64,000 nt of DNA from Serratia ficaria (GCF_900187015.1 NZ_LT906479.1:2046001-2110000), one strand, 5' to 3'. Shown: positions 20,940 to 30,033, numbered from the stretch's first letter. Notes: a model not told the origin generated them from the letters alone. Translations and numbers: made by a program.

Positions 20940-20966
20940 GGGAGGCTAAAGCCTCCCTTTTTTTAT
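20940..20966 (+). terminator. Terminator after ptsG
   Basis: A GGGAGGC / GCCTCCC stem with a 4-base loop is followed by an eight-T run about 20 bases after the ptsG stop. Confidence 0.93.
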
Positions 20967-21167
20967 GGTTATTTTTTTGCGTTTAAATAAATTATAACTA
21001 TGTCAATGCGAGCGTCGACGAATCTTTCTCTTTGTATCAATGGAATTTGTTGATAAAACATGCACTATCATTTTTGCGGTTATGCACTCGTGACTATGGC
21101 CGAGATCTCGAAATCTATGGAATAACCCATAAACAATCCTTTTATATGGGCTCAAAGGAGTAATACG

Positions 21168-21857
21168 GTGACAGGAACGTCCTCCCTAAGACAGGAAGAA
21201 CCGGGTAAATTTTACACTTTTCAATCACGGCTTCCAGAAGGTGTTTTTTTTGAGTTTACACCTCGTAATCAGCCGCTAAATTCGCAACCGATTTTGGATG
21301 ACCAAACGGGGATGTGCATCGGCTATTCTGTCACACAGGCTCCCGGTTTATGGCGGATATACGATGCAGAGGGCACATTCGTACGAATGGAAGAGGCTCC
21401 TTTAGAAAGTCCGCTTATCGACCCCACCGATCTTGCATTGCTAGCGTTTGGTGTGTTCCGCATTCTTCGTACGGGGCGGGCGCTGTTAGAGGCTGGTACT
21501 AAGGCTGCCATCTCGGTGAAACTCAGTGATGCAACGATGAGTTTTCTACGTGGACGCCTAAAGTTAGGGCTGTCGGCGCGGAACCTAAAAGTCACGGAAA
21601 CCGTTGCTCGGCGAATGAGAGATCCCGGGCGTTTTGTGCCATTGCAAATTCAGGAAAAAGTCATCAGATATGGTGTCAGGCGTTCTGACCCTCATGGGGT
21701 CGCAGGGCAGTTTGTTTACCGTGCAGAAATGAGCAGGCTGGTTAAACGCAAAGTAGGCAACCAGCTTCAATATGTACGCACACGTTATAAATTGCACGTG
21801 GTCGTCAGAGAAAAAGACTGGACGATTACGCACTTTCATTACGATAACTCCCTTTGA
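21168..21857 (+). CDS. Putative toxin-domain protein (orphan)
   Basis: This 229-residue protein is not recognised as a whole. The start is a GTG 7 bases after AAAGGAG. The N-terminal 75 residues look like a small domain (LPEGVFFEF, GLWRIYDAEGTFVRMEE), followed by a hydrophobic Ala/Gly/Leu-rich segment (about residues 83-115) and a basic C-terminal domain ending in YKLHVVVREKDWTITHFHY. A basic C-terminal domain with a beta-strand ending in HFHY behind a hydrophobic spacer recalls ribonuclease-type modules of polymorphic toxins; this is inference. The next gene looks like an immunity protein. Base composition is clearly more AT-rich than neighbours, suggesting transfer. It has no signal peptide or secretion partner nearby. 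Confidence 0.6.
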   Translation: MTGTSSLRQEEPGKFYTFQSRLPEGVFFEFTPRNQPLNSQPILDDQTGMCIGYSVTQAPGLWRIYDAEGTFVRMEEAPLESPLIDPTDLALLAFGVFRILRTGRALLEAGTKAAISVKLSDATMSFLRGRLKLGLSARNLKVTETVARRMRDPGRFVPLQIQEKVIRYGVRRSDPHGVAGQFVYRAEMSRLVKRKVGNQLQYVRTRYKLHVVVREKDWTITHFHYDNSL

Positions 21858-21868
21858 GAAAAGCGATT

Positions 21869-22288
21869 ATGTTTGAGATAAAAGCAGACGACTCTCTGTT
21901 TAGGTTCACGTTCGTTGAAAGATTGGAAGAAATTGAAGACAGAAATCAAGACCTGATTATCTGCTGGTTGGAGGTGCAGGGCTCTGGGATGAGTCTGCAA
22001 TGCGAGTGCGAATTTAGTCTGTTTGATATTAAGACATTGCGCGATCAATTAGAGCAATTTTATCAGTCTCTATCACACGGGGACTGTCCTAAAGAAATCA
22101 GCTACTCTCCACGTATTCCAACTTTTAACTGTGAAATCGTCCAGGCTGAAGATACTGACGTCATAGGTTTCAACTTCAAAGTTTGTCCTAGCATGTTGAC
22201 TTTGTGGACTATGCAAGGGGGAATGCTCATCGATCAGAGCTATTTCCCCGGCCTCATCGCAGGACTGAATGAAGTTCTTGATAGCTAA
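21869..22288 (+). CDS. Putative immunity protein, WapI-like
   Basis: This acidic 139-residue cytoplasmic protein starts at an ATG 8 bases after a GAGAA site, 11 bases past the preceding toxin-like gene; a TTG start overlapping that gene by 4 bases is also possible. Features such as the N-terminal FRFTFVERLEEIEDRNQD, a WLEVQG strand, a central DIKTLRDQLEQFYQSL helix and alternating strands recall WapI-family immunity proteins. Size, acidity, spacing and shared low GC with the upstream gene suggest that it neutralises that protein. Function is inferred from context. Confidence 0.55.
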   Translation: MFEIKADDSLFRFTFVERLEEIEDRNQDLIICWLEVQGSGMSLQCECEFSLFDIKTLRDQLEQFYQSLSHGDCPKEISYSPRIPTFNCEIVQAEDTDVIGFNFKVCPSMLTLWTMQGGMLIDQSYFPGLIAGLNEVLDS

Positions 22289-22368
22289 TAATCCATTGTT
22301 AATCCCAGGGTAAGCGGGATTATTTTTATTAATGTAGAGGCGAAATCCCCCTTTTTATGGCTGCGGGG

Positions 22369-22839
22369 TTACTTCGCGGAATGCTGGTGCAAAAACTGTT
22401 CGAACACCGCCAGGGTGTCGTCGGAGATATGGTGCTCAATCCCTTCGCTGTCCAGCTCGGCGGTTTCGCTCGGCACGCCCAGGCACATCAACAGATCGAC
22501 CACAATCCGGTGGCGGCGGCGCACCTTCTGCGCCAGCAGTTCGCCTTCTTCGGTCAGGAACACCCCACGATAGGGGCGCGATTCCACCAGCCCGGCGCTT
22601 TTCAGCCGCGCGATGTTTTTAATTGCCGTCGGGTGGGAAACGCCGAAGCGGCGAGCGATATCGGTGGTTCGGGCTTCGCGGGTGGTCTGCAGCAGGTCGG
22701 CAATCAGCTCGACGTAATCTTCGATCAACGCATTGGACTGCGCTTCACGGGCGCGGGTAAAACGCAGTGCGTGCTCTGCCTCATCCGGCATTTCGGTCTG
22801 GGCAGGGCGTTCGGCGTTATCTGGCGCGCTTGTTACCAT
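22369..22839 (-). CDS. mntR: Manganese-responsive regulator MntR
   Basis: MntR is a DtxR-family repressor that binds Mn(II) and shuts off manganese uptake. The 156-residue protein has an acidic disordered N-terminus, a winged helix (about residues 40-100, with TTDIARRFGVSHPTAIKNIARLKSAGLVE) and a dimerisation domain with the metal-ligand EGIEHHISD segment. It is divergent from mntH with an MntR-type palindrome between them. Confidence 0.9.
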   Translation of the reverse strand: MVTSAPDNAERPAQTEMPDEAEHALRFTRAREAQSNALIEDYVELIADLLQTTREARTTDIARRFGVSHPTAIKNIARLKSAGLVESRPYRGVFLTEEGELLAQKVRRRHRIVVDLLMCLGVPSETAELDSEGIEHHISDDTLAVFEQFLHQHSAK

Positions 22840-23000
22840 GGTGAGGCGTCCTTAAGCATAAAAACTGACGGCTCCCGTCCAAGCCGGGAGGTTTGCCCTA
22901 AGTTAGTCCAAAGAGCACACATTATCAATTCGATACCCCGCAATCTGGTATTTAGAAATATCTATACACAAAGCCATTTTATTTTGCCTGTTGCATAAAG

Positions 23001-23016
23001 TGTAGCCGATGCTACA
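23001..23016. promoter_or_regulatory. MntR box in mntR-mntH intergenic region
   Basis: TGTAGCCGATGCTACA is a perfect 6-bp-armed palindrome whose GTAGC/GCTAC cores resemble the E. coli MntR box (ATAGC/GCTAT). It lies about 52 bases before the mntH start, suitable for promoter repression by Mn-MntR. Confidence 0.7.
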
Positions 23017-23067
23017 TTGCCTGTAGGGCAGGTGGAAAAATAACCAGTTAAAGATTGAGGGTAAATC

Positions 23068-24372
23068 ATGCGAGATGCGGCGACCACCACATCGTTAACC
23101 GAACGAACCAACCTGGCCATCGGCGCAGCCCTTGCCGGGCGCAAGCGTGGCGCCTTCACGCCGCTGCTGTTCGCCGGGCCGGCGGTGATCGCCTCTATCG
23201 CGTATATGGACCCCGGCAACTTCGCCACCAATATTCAGGCCGGGGCGAAATACGGCTACAGCCTGCTGTGGGTGGTGGTGATGGCCAACCTGATCGCCAT
23301 GCTGTTTCAGGCGCTGTCGGCCAAGCTCGGCATCGTCACCAACCGCAATCTGGCGGAGATGTGTCGCGACCAGTTTTCGCGGCCGGTGGTGATCGGCATG
23401 TGGCTGCTCAGCGAAGTGGCGGCGATGGCCACCGATCTGGCGGAGTTCCTCGGCGGGGCGATCGCGCTGGCGCTGCTGTTCCATATGCCGCTGCTGGCGG
23501 GGATGGGGGTGACGGCGGTGATCACCTATGCGCTGCTGATGGTGGAGAAGAAAGGCTTTCGCCCGGTTGAGCTGATGATCGGCGGGCTGGTGGGCATTAT
23601 CGCCCTGTGCTACCTGGTCGAGATGTTCATCGTGCCGGTGGACTGGCAGGCGGCGGGGCTCGGCATGGTGACGCCGCAGCTGCCGGATGCGCAGGCGCTG
23701 ACCATCGCGGTCGGCATCATCGGCGCCACCGTCATGCCGCACGCCATCTTCCTGCACTCCGGTCTGACCCAGCACCGCAGCCCGGCGAGCGACAACGGCG
23801 AGCGCCGCAAGCTGCTGCGTTTTTCCAATATCGAAGTGATCATCGCGCTGGCGATCGCCGGGATGGTCAACATCGCCATGGTGATCATGGCCTCCAGCGC
23901 CTTCCATGCCGGCAACAGCGACGTGGCCGAGATAGGCACCGCCTACCATACCCTGACGCCGCTGTTCGGCGTGGCGGCCGCCGGCATTTTCCTGGCGTCG
24001 TTGATCGCCTCCGGCATTTCCAGCTCGGTGGTGGGTACCATGGCCGGGCAGATGATCATGCAGGGCTTTGTCGGTTTCCGCATTCCGGTATGGGTGCGCC
24101 GTCTGGTGACCATGGTGCCGGCGTTTATCGTGGTGGCGATGGGGGTCAACGCCACCGACGCCCTGGTCTACAGCCAGGTGGTGCTGAGCCTGGCGCTGCC
24201 GGCGCCGATGATTGCGCTGGTGATGTTCACCCGCCGCCGCGACATCATGGGCGAGTTCGCCAACGGCCGATGGACCAGCCTGGCGGCCATCGTCGGCACC
24301 GTGGTCATCGTGTTGCTCAACATGGTGCTATTGCTGCAAACCTTCGGCGTGGCGATCCCCGGCCTGGCCTGA
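23068..24372 (+). CDS. mntH: Nramp-family divalent metal transporter MntH
   Basis: MntH is a proton-coupled Mn(II)/Fe(II) importer of the inner membrane. The 434-residue protein has about eleven membrane spans and the two metal-binding signatures: DPGNFATN in TM1 and MPHAIFLHS in TM6. It has a longer N-terminal tail and many substitutions relative to E. coli MntH from memory, so it may be a distinct Nramp lineage. It is divergent from mntR, which with the shared operator supports manganese control. Confidence 0.9.
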   Translation: MRDAATTTSLTERTNLAIGAALAGRKRGAFTPLLFAGPAVIASIAYMDPGNFATNIQAGAKYGYSLLWVVVMANLIAMLFQALSAKLGIVTNRNLAEMCRDQFSRPVVIGMWLLSEVAAMATDLAEFLGGAIALALLFHMPLLAGMGVTAVITYALLMVEKKGFRPVELMIGGLVGIIALCYLVEMFIVPVDWQAAGLGMVTPQLPDAQALTIAVGIIGATVMPHAIFLHSGLTQHRSPASDNGERRKLLRFSNIEVIIALAIAGMVNIAMVIMASSAFHAGNSDVAEIGTAYHTLTPLFGVAAAGIFLASLIASGISSSVVGTMAGQMIMQGFVGFRIPVWVRRLVTMVPAFIVVAMGVNATDALVYSQVVLSLALPAPMIALVMFTRRRDIMGEFANGRWTSLAAIVGTVVIVLLNMVLLLQTFGVAIPGLA

Positions 24373-24409
24373 TCCTCGGCAGGCCGCGCGCGGCCTCTGT
24401 CATCTGACG

Positions 24410-25159
24410 TTATAGATTCCCCACGCCGCCATCCATCTGCAGCTCGGCGCCGACCATAAAAGCCGACTCGTCCGAGGCCAAAAATACCGCCGCCTTGGCC
24501 AGCTCCAGCGTGGTGCCCATACGGCCAATCGGCACCAGCGCGTGGATCTGCTCGCGCAGCGCCCGTTCGTCGGTATCCGGCAGCCCCAGCTTGCCGAGCG
24601 CCGGGGTTTCGGTCGGGCCGGGGCTCAGGCCGTTGACCCGGATGCCGCGCGGATGCAGCTCACCGGACAGCGTTCTGGCCAGCGACAGCAGGCCGGCCTT
24701 GCTGGCGGCGTAAGCGCTGCTCTGCGGCAGGCCGATATGCGCGCTCACCGAGCCGCACAAAATAATCGAGGCCGGGTTGGCCAGCAGCGGCAGCAGCGCC
24801 TGGATCAGGAAAAACGGCCCTTTAAGGTTAATGTCCATCAGCCGCTGATAGCTCTGCTCGTCCCAATCCTGCAGCGAACGGTGCGTGACGTCGCCGGCGT
24901 TGATATACAGCGCGTCCAGCCGCGGCCACTGTGCGCTCAGCCGCTGCGCCAGACTATGCTGCCGGGGAATATCGCCGGCATCGCTGTGCAGCAGCAGCGC
25001 CGCCGGGCCCAGGGCTTTTCCGGCGGCCTCCAGCCCGCTCTGGCTGCGGCCGGTGATCGCCACCGTGGCGCCCTCGGCGATAAACTGGCGTGCGGTTTCC
25101 AGGCCGATGCCGCTGGTGCCGCCGGTGATCAATGCGTATTTGCCCTTCAGTCGTGACAT
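24410..25159 (-). CDS. SDR-family oxidoreductase
   Basis: This 249-residue classical short-chain dehydrogenase has the cofactor motif TGGTSGIGLETA, NAGDV, the catalytic Ser in CGSVSAHIG, Tyr and Lys in YAASKAG and LSPGPTETP. The substrate cannot be told from sequence. It is divergent from an HxlR-type regulator across a 99-base gap, a frequent arrangement in which the regulator controls the oxidoreductase in response to electrophiles or aldehydes; that link is inference. Confidence 0.85.
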   Translation of the reverse strand: MSRLKGKYALITGGTSGIGLETARQFIAEGATVAITGRSQSGLEAAGKALGPAALLLHSDAGDIPRQHSLAQRLSAQWPRLDALYINAGDVTHRSLQDWDEQSYQRLMDINLKGPFFLIQALLPLLANPASIILCGSVSAHIGLPQSSAYAASKAGLLSLARTLSGELHPRGIRVNGLSPGPTETPALGKLGLPDTDERALREQIHALVPIGRMGTTLELAKAAVFLASDESAFMVGAELQMDGGVGNL

Positions 25160-25258
25160 AACCCTTTCCTCTTTGCTGTTGGTTACGCCATTATTTGCGC
25201 TATAGTTTCCTTTGCATAGTAGGCACCTTTTGGATACTAAAGAACGAGGAGGGATGAA

Positions 25259-25636
25259 ATGACCACGGAAGCGCCGTTGCCGGCAAAAAATATTTTAGCG
25301 CGCTTGCCCACCGCGGGCAGACCCTGCCCGATGGTGGACTTCGTCAACCTGGTGTCGGGAAAATGGGCGATCCCCATCCTCTATCGGCTGATACTGATAG
25401 ACGGCCCGGTACGCTTCAGCGAGCTGCAGCGCGCGGTGGCGCCGATCGCCCAAAAGGAGCTGACGCGCCAGCTGCGGCAGTTTGAACAGCGCGGCCTGGT
25501 GACGCGCCAGGTGTTTCCCGAGGTGCCGCCGCGGGTGGAATACCAGATAACCGCATTGGGCAAAACGCTGCGGCCGACGCTGGATTCGCTGGCCGAATGG
25601 ATGCGCCGGAACGCGCCGCAGCTGATTGGCGATTAG
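25259..25636 (+). CDS. HxlR-family transcriptional regulator
   Basis: This 125-residue winged-helix protein shows the HxlR pattern: a conserved cysteine in RPCPMVDF (about residue 24), GKWAIPILYRL, RFSELQRAVAPIAQKELTRQLRQFEQRGLVTR and PPRVEYQITALGKTL. Such regulators often sense reactive species through that cysteine. An AGGAGGG ribosome site precedes the start. It most likely controls the divergent SDR gene. Its stop overlaps the convergent solute-binding protein gene by 4 bases. Confidence 0.88.
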   Translation: MTTEAPLPAKNILARLPTAGRPCPMVDFVNLVSGKWAIPILYRLILIDGPVRFSELQRAVAPIAQKELTRQLRQFEQRGLVTRQVFPEVPPRVEYQITALGKTLRPTLDSLAEWMRRNAPQLIGD

Positions 25637-26538
25637 TCGCCGATGCCGGGTGGATTGATGACCGAGCTTTCGACCTTCTCGTCGTGCTCGCCCCAGCGAT
25701 CGAGCACGCTGGCGTATTCGCCGCTGACGATCACCCCGTTGATGGCGGCGTTGATGGCGTTCACCAGTCCGTTGCCTTTTTTGCTGGTCACCGCCACGTA
25801 GGCAACGCTGGGGCCGATGCCGACCATCTTGGTTTTGCCGGTCAGCGCCGCCTTGTAGGCGCCGGTGGAGTGGGGGCCGAAGTAGGCGTCGGCGCGGCCG
25901 GATTGAATGCTCAGGTTGGCGGCGGCGTCGTCGGTCACGTAGATCGGTTGCACCGCCGGCAGGCCGTTGGCGCGGTTCTGTTGGTCCCAGCCGAGCAGGA
26001 TGTTTTCCTGATTGGTGCCGGATCCGACGATCACGCGCAGCCCGGCGACGTCCTGCGGCCGGTTGATCGCGGTGATTTTGCTGGTGGACTTCACGTAGAA
26101 GCCCAGCGTGTCCACCCGGTAGGTGGCGAAATCAAACCTGGTTTTGCGCAGCCTGGTGACGGCGATATTGAAGATGGCCGCATCGTATTTACCGGCGGTG
26201 ATGCCCAGCGGCCAGTCCTCCCAGGAGGTGGGCACCAGATTCAGCTCGAGCCCCAGGCTGTCGGCCACCAGCCGCGCGATATCCGGATCGCTGCCGATCG
26301 GCGTTTTGTTGTCTTCGGCGAACAGCGCCAGCGGCGGGGAGTTCTCGGAAGCGACCGCCACGGTGAGTTTGCCCGGCACGGCAAAATGGTAATCCGCCGG
26401 GATCAGCGCGATGGCGGCGGGGTTTTTCGCCGCGCGCAGCGGCTGCCGGTTGGCCTGCAGATCGATAATGCCCGCAGGGGCCGCCAGGGCGCCGCCGCAC
26501 AGCAGCAGCGCGCCCAACGCCAGGGTTCCGAGTTGCAT
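25633..26538 (-). CDS. Periplasmic solute-binding protein (amino acid type)
   Basis: This 301-residue protein has a signal peptide (MQLGTLALGALLLCGGALAA) and a family 3 solute-binding fold: LTVAVASENSPPLALF, GSDPDIARLVADSLGLELNLVPTSWEDW, RFDFATYRVDTLGFYV and VGSGTNQENILLGWDQ. It should bind an amino acid-like ligand in the periplasm. The start MQLGTL follows a GAGAG site; earlier in-frame Met codons lack one. No permease or ATPase gene is adjacent, so it is an orphan that may serve a transporter elsewhere. Confidence 0.82.
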   Translation of the reverse strand: MQLGTLALGALLLCGGALAAPAGIIDLQANRQPLRAAKNPAAIALIPADYHFAVPGKLTVAVASENSPPLALFAEDNKTPIGSDPDIARLVADSLGLELNLVPTSWEDWPLGITAGKYDAAIFNIAVTRLRKTRFDFATYRVDTLGFYVKSTSKITAINRPQDVAGLRVIVGSGTNQENILLGWDQQNRANGLPAVQPIYVTDDAAANLSIQSGRADAYFGPHSTGAYKAALTGKTKMVGIGPSVAYVAVTSKKGNGLVNAINAAINGVIVSGEYASVLDRWGEHDEKVESSVINPPGIGD

Positions 26539-26759
26539 AATGCTCTCTATCCTTTTGTTAATCATGGGATTAATATTGGCTGCGGCGGGGCGCAAGTAAA
26601 GCAACAATAGTGAATAACCAAAGTGAAAAAAGTCAGATGATCGGCGCCGGCTGCGCGAATCTGCATCACTCGACGCGGAAAGTGCGCAATCAGGTTGAAA
26701 GCAGTAGAATTTGTCACTCATACTGCGTACAGCTTATTGTGCAAAACAAGGAATGCCAG

Positions 26760-27110
26760 ATGGCCGAAGAAACGATTTTCAGTAAAATTATCCGCCGCGA
26801 AATCCCTGCTGATGTGGTTTACCAGGACGAACTGGTCACCGCTTTCCGTGATATCTCTCCTCAGGCTCCAACCCATATTCTGATCGTGCCGAACGTGTTG
26901 ATCCCGACCGTGAACGACGTCACCGTCGAGCACGAGGCGGCGCTGGGCCGCATGATCACCGCCGCGGCGAAAATCGCCGAGCAGGAAGGCGTCGCCGAAG
27001 ACGGCTACCGCCTGATCCTCAACTGCAATCGCCATGCCGGCCAGGAGGTCTATCATATTCATATGCATCTGGTCGGCGGCCGTTCGCTGGGGCCGCTGCT
27101 GTCACGTTAA
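26760..27110 (+). CDS. hinT: Purine nucleoside phosphoramidase HinT
   Basis: HinT is a HIT-family hydrolase that removes AMP from phosphoramidates and aminoacyl-adenylates. The 116-residue protein starts [16 protein letters not shown], contains the [14 protein letters not shown] segment and ends with the histidine triad HIHMHL before GGRSLGPLL. The start was moved to the ATG that matches E. coli HinT, discarding a long non-conserved upstream extension. It begins the conserved hinT-ycfL-lpoB-thiK-nagZ-ycfP run. Confidence 0.97.
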   Translation: MAEETIFSKIIRREIPADVVYQDELVTAFRDISPQAPTHILIVPNVLIPTVNDVTVEHEAALGRMITAAAKIAEQEGVAEDGYRLILNCNRHAGQEVYHIHMHLVGGRSLGPLLSR

Positions 27111-27122
27111 CCGAGGAAAATC

Positions 27123-27512
27123 ATGCGCTATAGCAAAACCCTGCGTTGTCTGATGGCGCTGACGTTACCCGCCGTGATACTGATGGGCTGCAGTTCGCCA
27201 GCCGGCATCGCGGTCAATCAGCGGCAGACGGTGGTGATGGACTCATCGGTGCTCACCGCGGGCATTTTGGCCGACACCCCGGCGATCGCTAACGCGTCCG
27301 GGCGGGTGATGGCCACCTCGGTGCTGAGCAACAGCCAAACGTCGCCGGTGACCCTGCATTACCGCTTCTACTGGTACGACGCGCAGGGGCTGGATATTCG
27401 GCCCTTCGAAAAGCCGCGCGAGATCGTCGTGGCGCCGGGCTCGGAGGCCAAAATCTATTCGATCAACGGTAATCTGGACGCCAAACGCGCGCGTCTGTAT
27501 CTGTACTTGTAA
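27123..27512 (+). CDS. ycfL: YcfL-family lipoprotein
   Basis: This 129-residue protein has a lipoprotein signal peptide with lipobox near LMGCSS (Cys about residue 22) and a DUF1425 beta-sandwich pattern with YRFYWYDAQGLDI. YcfL is outer-membrane associated and of unknown function. It lies 12 bases after hinT and 26 bases before lpoB. Confidence 0.92.
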   Translation: MRYSKTLRCLMALTLPAVILMGCSSPAGIAVNQRQTVVMDSSVLTAGILADTPAIANASGRVMATSVLSNSQTSPVTLHYRFYWYDAQGLDIRPFEKPREIVVAPGSEAKIYSINGNLDAKRARLYLYL

Positions 27513-27538
27513 GCGCTTGCCTGGCTTGGAGAGAAAGA

Positions 27539-28129
27539 ATGAAAAAGTATTTATTCGTGGCGTTGGCCGCATTAACCCTGAGCGGCTGCCTGTCGCGCCC
27601 GCCCGCGCCGGATCAGCCGCAGCCGCCGGTTACCGTCGAGCCGGTGACGCCGCAGCCGCCGGTCGAACAGCCGCAGCCGCCAACCAGCGAACCGGTGCCG
27701 CAGCCGCCGAAAATCCAGCAGCTTGACTGGCTGGGCAGCGTGCAGCCGCTGGTGAACCAGATGCTCAAGGCCGATGGCGTATCCGCCGGCAGCGTGCTGC
27801 TGCTGGACAGCGTGAAAAACAACACCAACGGTTCGCTGCAAACGGCGAAGGCCACCTCGGCGTTGCACAAGGCGCTGGCGTCCAACTCCACCTTCAGCGT
27901 GGTGCCGGAAGCGCAGCTGGCGAGCGCCAAGCAGACGCTGGGCCTATCTTCCGATGACAGCCTAGGTTCGCGCAGCAAGGCTATCGGCCTGGCGCGCATC
28001 GTCAGCGCGCAGTACGTGCTGTACAGCGACGTCAGCGGCGATGTGAAGTCGCCGACGCTGGATATGCAGCTGATGCTGGTGCAAACCGGTGAAATCGTCT
28101 GGTCGGGCAATGGCGCCGTTAAACGCTGA
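27539..28129 (+). CDS. lpoB: Penicillin-binding protein activator LpoB
   Basis: LpoB is an outer-membrane lipoprotein that crosses the periplasm to activate the synthase PBP1b. The 196-residue protein has a lipobox LSGC (Cys about 18), a Pro/Gln-rich flexible linker (about residues 20-60) and the globular domain with LDSVKNNTNGSLQTAKATSALHKAL and DMQLMLVQTGEIVWSGNGAVKR. It is shorter than E. coli LpoB (213 residues) mainly in the linker. Its end overlaps the chosen thiK start by 20 bases. Confidence 0.95.
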   Translation: MKKYLFVALAALTLSGCLSRPPAPDQPQPPVTVEPVTPQPPVEQPQPPTSEPVPQPPKIQQLDWLGSVQPLVNQMLKADGVSAGSVLLLDSVKNNTNGSLQTAKATSALHKALASNSTFSVVPEAQLASAKQTLGLSSDDSLGSRSKAIGLARIVSAQYVLYSDVSGDVKSPTLDMQLMLVQTGEIVWSGNGAVKR

Positions 28130-28982
28130 GTCCGCGCTGCGACAATTGATGGATAACGGGCTGCCGGCGGTGAATACCGCCGGTTGTCGTTTCAGCCCGG
28201 TGCAGGGGTTGACCGGTGAAAGCTGGCGTATCGACGGCGGGGGCGTCACCCTGCTGGCGCGCCATCAAAGCGCGGAAAAAACCGCGCTGGGGGTCTGCCG
28301 TCGGCGCGAGGCCCGGCTGCTGCGCCGCTGCGGCGAAGGGCTGGGGCCGCGAGTTTTAGCGCAAAATAATCAATGGATTATCCTCGAATGGCTCATGGGT
28401 GACGCCGTCACAAATGACGCTTTCGCAGCGCTGAATCAACGCGGTGAACTGGCGGCGATGGCGGCGGCGCTGCATCGGCGGCCGCTCAGCGGCTACCCGG
28501 TGGATCTGCCGCGGCAGTTCGCCGCCTATTGGCAGCGAGTGGACCGGCGGCGCCTGACCCCGGCCTGGCTGCGCTGGCAGCGCCACTTCCTGCAGGCTGA
28601 GCCGCCCGCGCCGCTGCAGCTGGCGCCGCTGCATATGGACATCCACCCGGGCAACCTGATCGCCTCCGCCCAGGGGCTGCGGCTGATCGACTGGGAGTAC
28701 GCCGCCGACGGCGACGTGGCGTTGGACATCGCCGCGCTGTTTCGCGGCAACGGCTGGTCCTTCGCACAGCAGCAGCTTTTTTTGCGGCATTATGCGCGGC
28801 GCGGCTACCCGGACGCGGGCCGGCTGCACGCCCAGGTGCGGCGTTGGCTGCCGTGGGTGGACTATCTGATGCTGATGTGGTTTGAAGTGCGTTGGCGCCA
28901 AAGCGGCGACGCCGAGTTTTTGCGCTGGGGCGCAGCCTTGCGCCGGCGTTTTTGTTTATCATCATCCCCATGTTCTGAATGA
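28110..28982 (+). CDS. thiK: Thiamine kinase
   Basis: ThiK phosphorylates salvaged thiamine. The 290-residue protein is an aminoglycoside-phosphotransferase-like kinase with the catalytic loop in LHMDIHPGNLI and the metal motif in LIDWEYAADGD. It is more divergent than its neighbours, but the lpoB-thiK-nagZ order is conserved. The ATG in the lpoB 3' end was chosen; a GTG 21 bases earlier is possible. Confidence 0.9.
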   Translation: MAPLNAESALRQLMDNGLPAVNTAGCRFSPVQGLTGESWRIDGGGVTLLARHQSAEKTALGVCRRREARLLRRCGEGLGPRVLAQNNQWIILEWLMGDAVTNDAFAALNQRGELAAMAAALHRRPLSGYPVDLPRQFAAYWQRVDRRRLTPAWLRWQRHFLQAEPPAPLQLAPLHMDIHPGNLIASAQGLRLIDWEYAADGDVALDIAALFRGNGWSFAQQQLFLRHYARRGYPDAGRLHAQVRRWLPWVDYLMLMWFEVRWRQSGDAEFLRWGAALRRRFCLSSSPCSE

Positions 28983-29001
28983 ATAATGAAGTGAGGTGGC
29001 C

Positions 29002-30033
29002 GTGGGCCCAGTAATGTTAGATGTCGCCAGCTACGAGCTGGATGCCGAAGAACGTGAGATCTTGAAACACCCGCTGGTCGGCGGGCTGATCCTGTTCACC
29101 CGCAACTTCCACGATGCGCAGCAGCTGCGCGAGCTGGTGCGCCAGATCCGCGCGGCGTCGCACGATCGGCTGGTGGTGGCGGTGGATCAGGAAGGCGGGC
29201 GCGTGCAGCGTTTCCGCGAAGGCTTTACCCGCCTGCCGGCGGCGCAGTCGTTCGCCGCGTTGAACGATCCGCAGGAAGCCGGCCGTCTGGCGCAGGAAGC
29301 CGGCTGGCTGATGGCGGCGGAAATGATCGCGCAGGATATCGACATCAGCTTTGCGCCGGTGCTGGATATCGGCCACGGCAGCGCCGCGATCGGCGAGCGC
29401 TCGTTCCACAGCGATCCTCAGCAGGCGTTGGCGATGGCCGAGCGCTTTATTCAGGGGATGCACAGCGCCGGCATGAAAACCACCGGCAAACACTTCCCGG
29501 GCCACGGTGCGGTCAGCGCCGACTCGCATAAGGAAACCCCGCGCGATCCGCGCCCGCTGGCGCAGATCCGCGAGCATGACATGGCGATATTTCGCGAGCT
29601 GATCAACCGCGGCCTGCTGGACGCGGTGATGCCGGCGCACGTCATCTATACTGAAGCGGACCCCCGCCCGGCCAGCGGTTCGCCTTACTGGCTGCGGCAG
29701 ATCCTGCGGCAGGAGCTGGGGTTCGACGGCGTTATTTTCTCCGACGATCTGTCGATGGAAGGGGCGGCGATCATGGGCAGCTATGCCGAGCGCGGCCAGG
29801 CGGCGCTGGATGCCGGTTGCGACATGATCCTGGTGTGCAATAACCGCGCCGGCGCGGTCAGCGTGCTGGATAACCTGTCCCCGGTCAAAGCAGAGAAGGT
29901 GAAGCGGTTATATCATCGCGGTCAGTTCACCCGCCAGGAACTGCGCGACTCCGAGCGCTGGCAGCAGGCGCACCAGGCGCTGAGCGCGCTCAGCGATCGC
30001 TGGGAAGAGGGCAAGTCGCATTCCCGGGGGTGA
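29002..30033 (+). CDS. nagZ: Beta-N-acetylglucosaminidase NagZ
   Basis: NagZ is the cytoplasmic glycoside hydrolase family 3 enzyme that removes GlcNAc from anhydro-muropeptides during cell wall recycling; its products feed AmpR signalling for ampC. The 343-residue protein has [14 protein letters not shown], carrying the catalytic His and the mobile loop, and [11 protein letters not shown] with the nucleophile Asp. The start is GTG behind GAGG; a GTG two codons earlier overlaps the ribosome site. Confidence 0.96.
   Translation: MGPVMLDVASYELDAEEREILKHPLVGGLILFTRNFHDAQQLRELVRQIRAASHDRLVVAVDQEGGRVQRFREGFTRLPAAQSFAALNDPQEAGRLAQEAGWLMAAEMIAQDIDISFAPVLDIGHGSAAIGERSFHSDPQQALAMAERFIQGMHSAGMKTTGKHFPGHGAVSADSHKETPRDPRPLAQIREHDMAIFRELINRGLLDAVMPAHVIYTEADPRPASGSPYWLRQILRQELGFDGVIFSDDLSMEGAAIMGSYAERGQAALDAGCDMILVCNNRAGAVSVLDNLSPVKAEKVKRLYHRGQFTRQELRDSERWQQAHQALSALSDRWEEGKSHSRG

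Noticed and set aside
22840..23067. Manganese (yybP-ykoY) riboswitch in the mntR-mntH gap
   Set aside because: The characteristic paired loops could not be found; the palindrome and a simple hairpin explain the visible structure.
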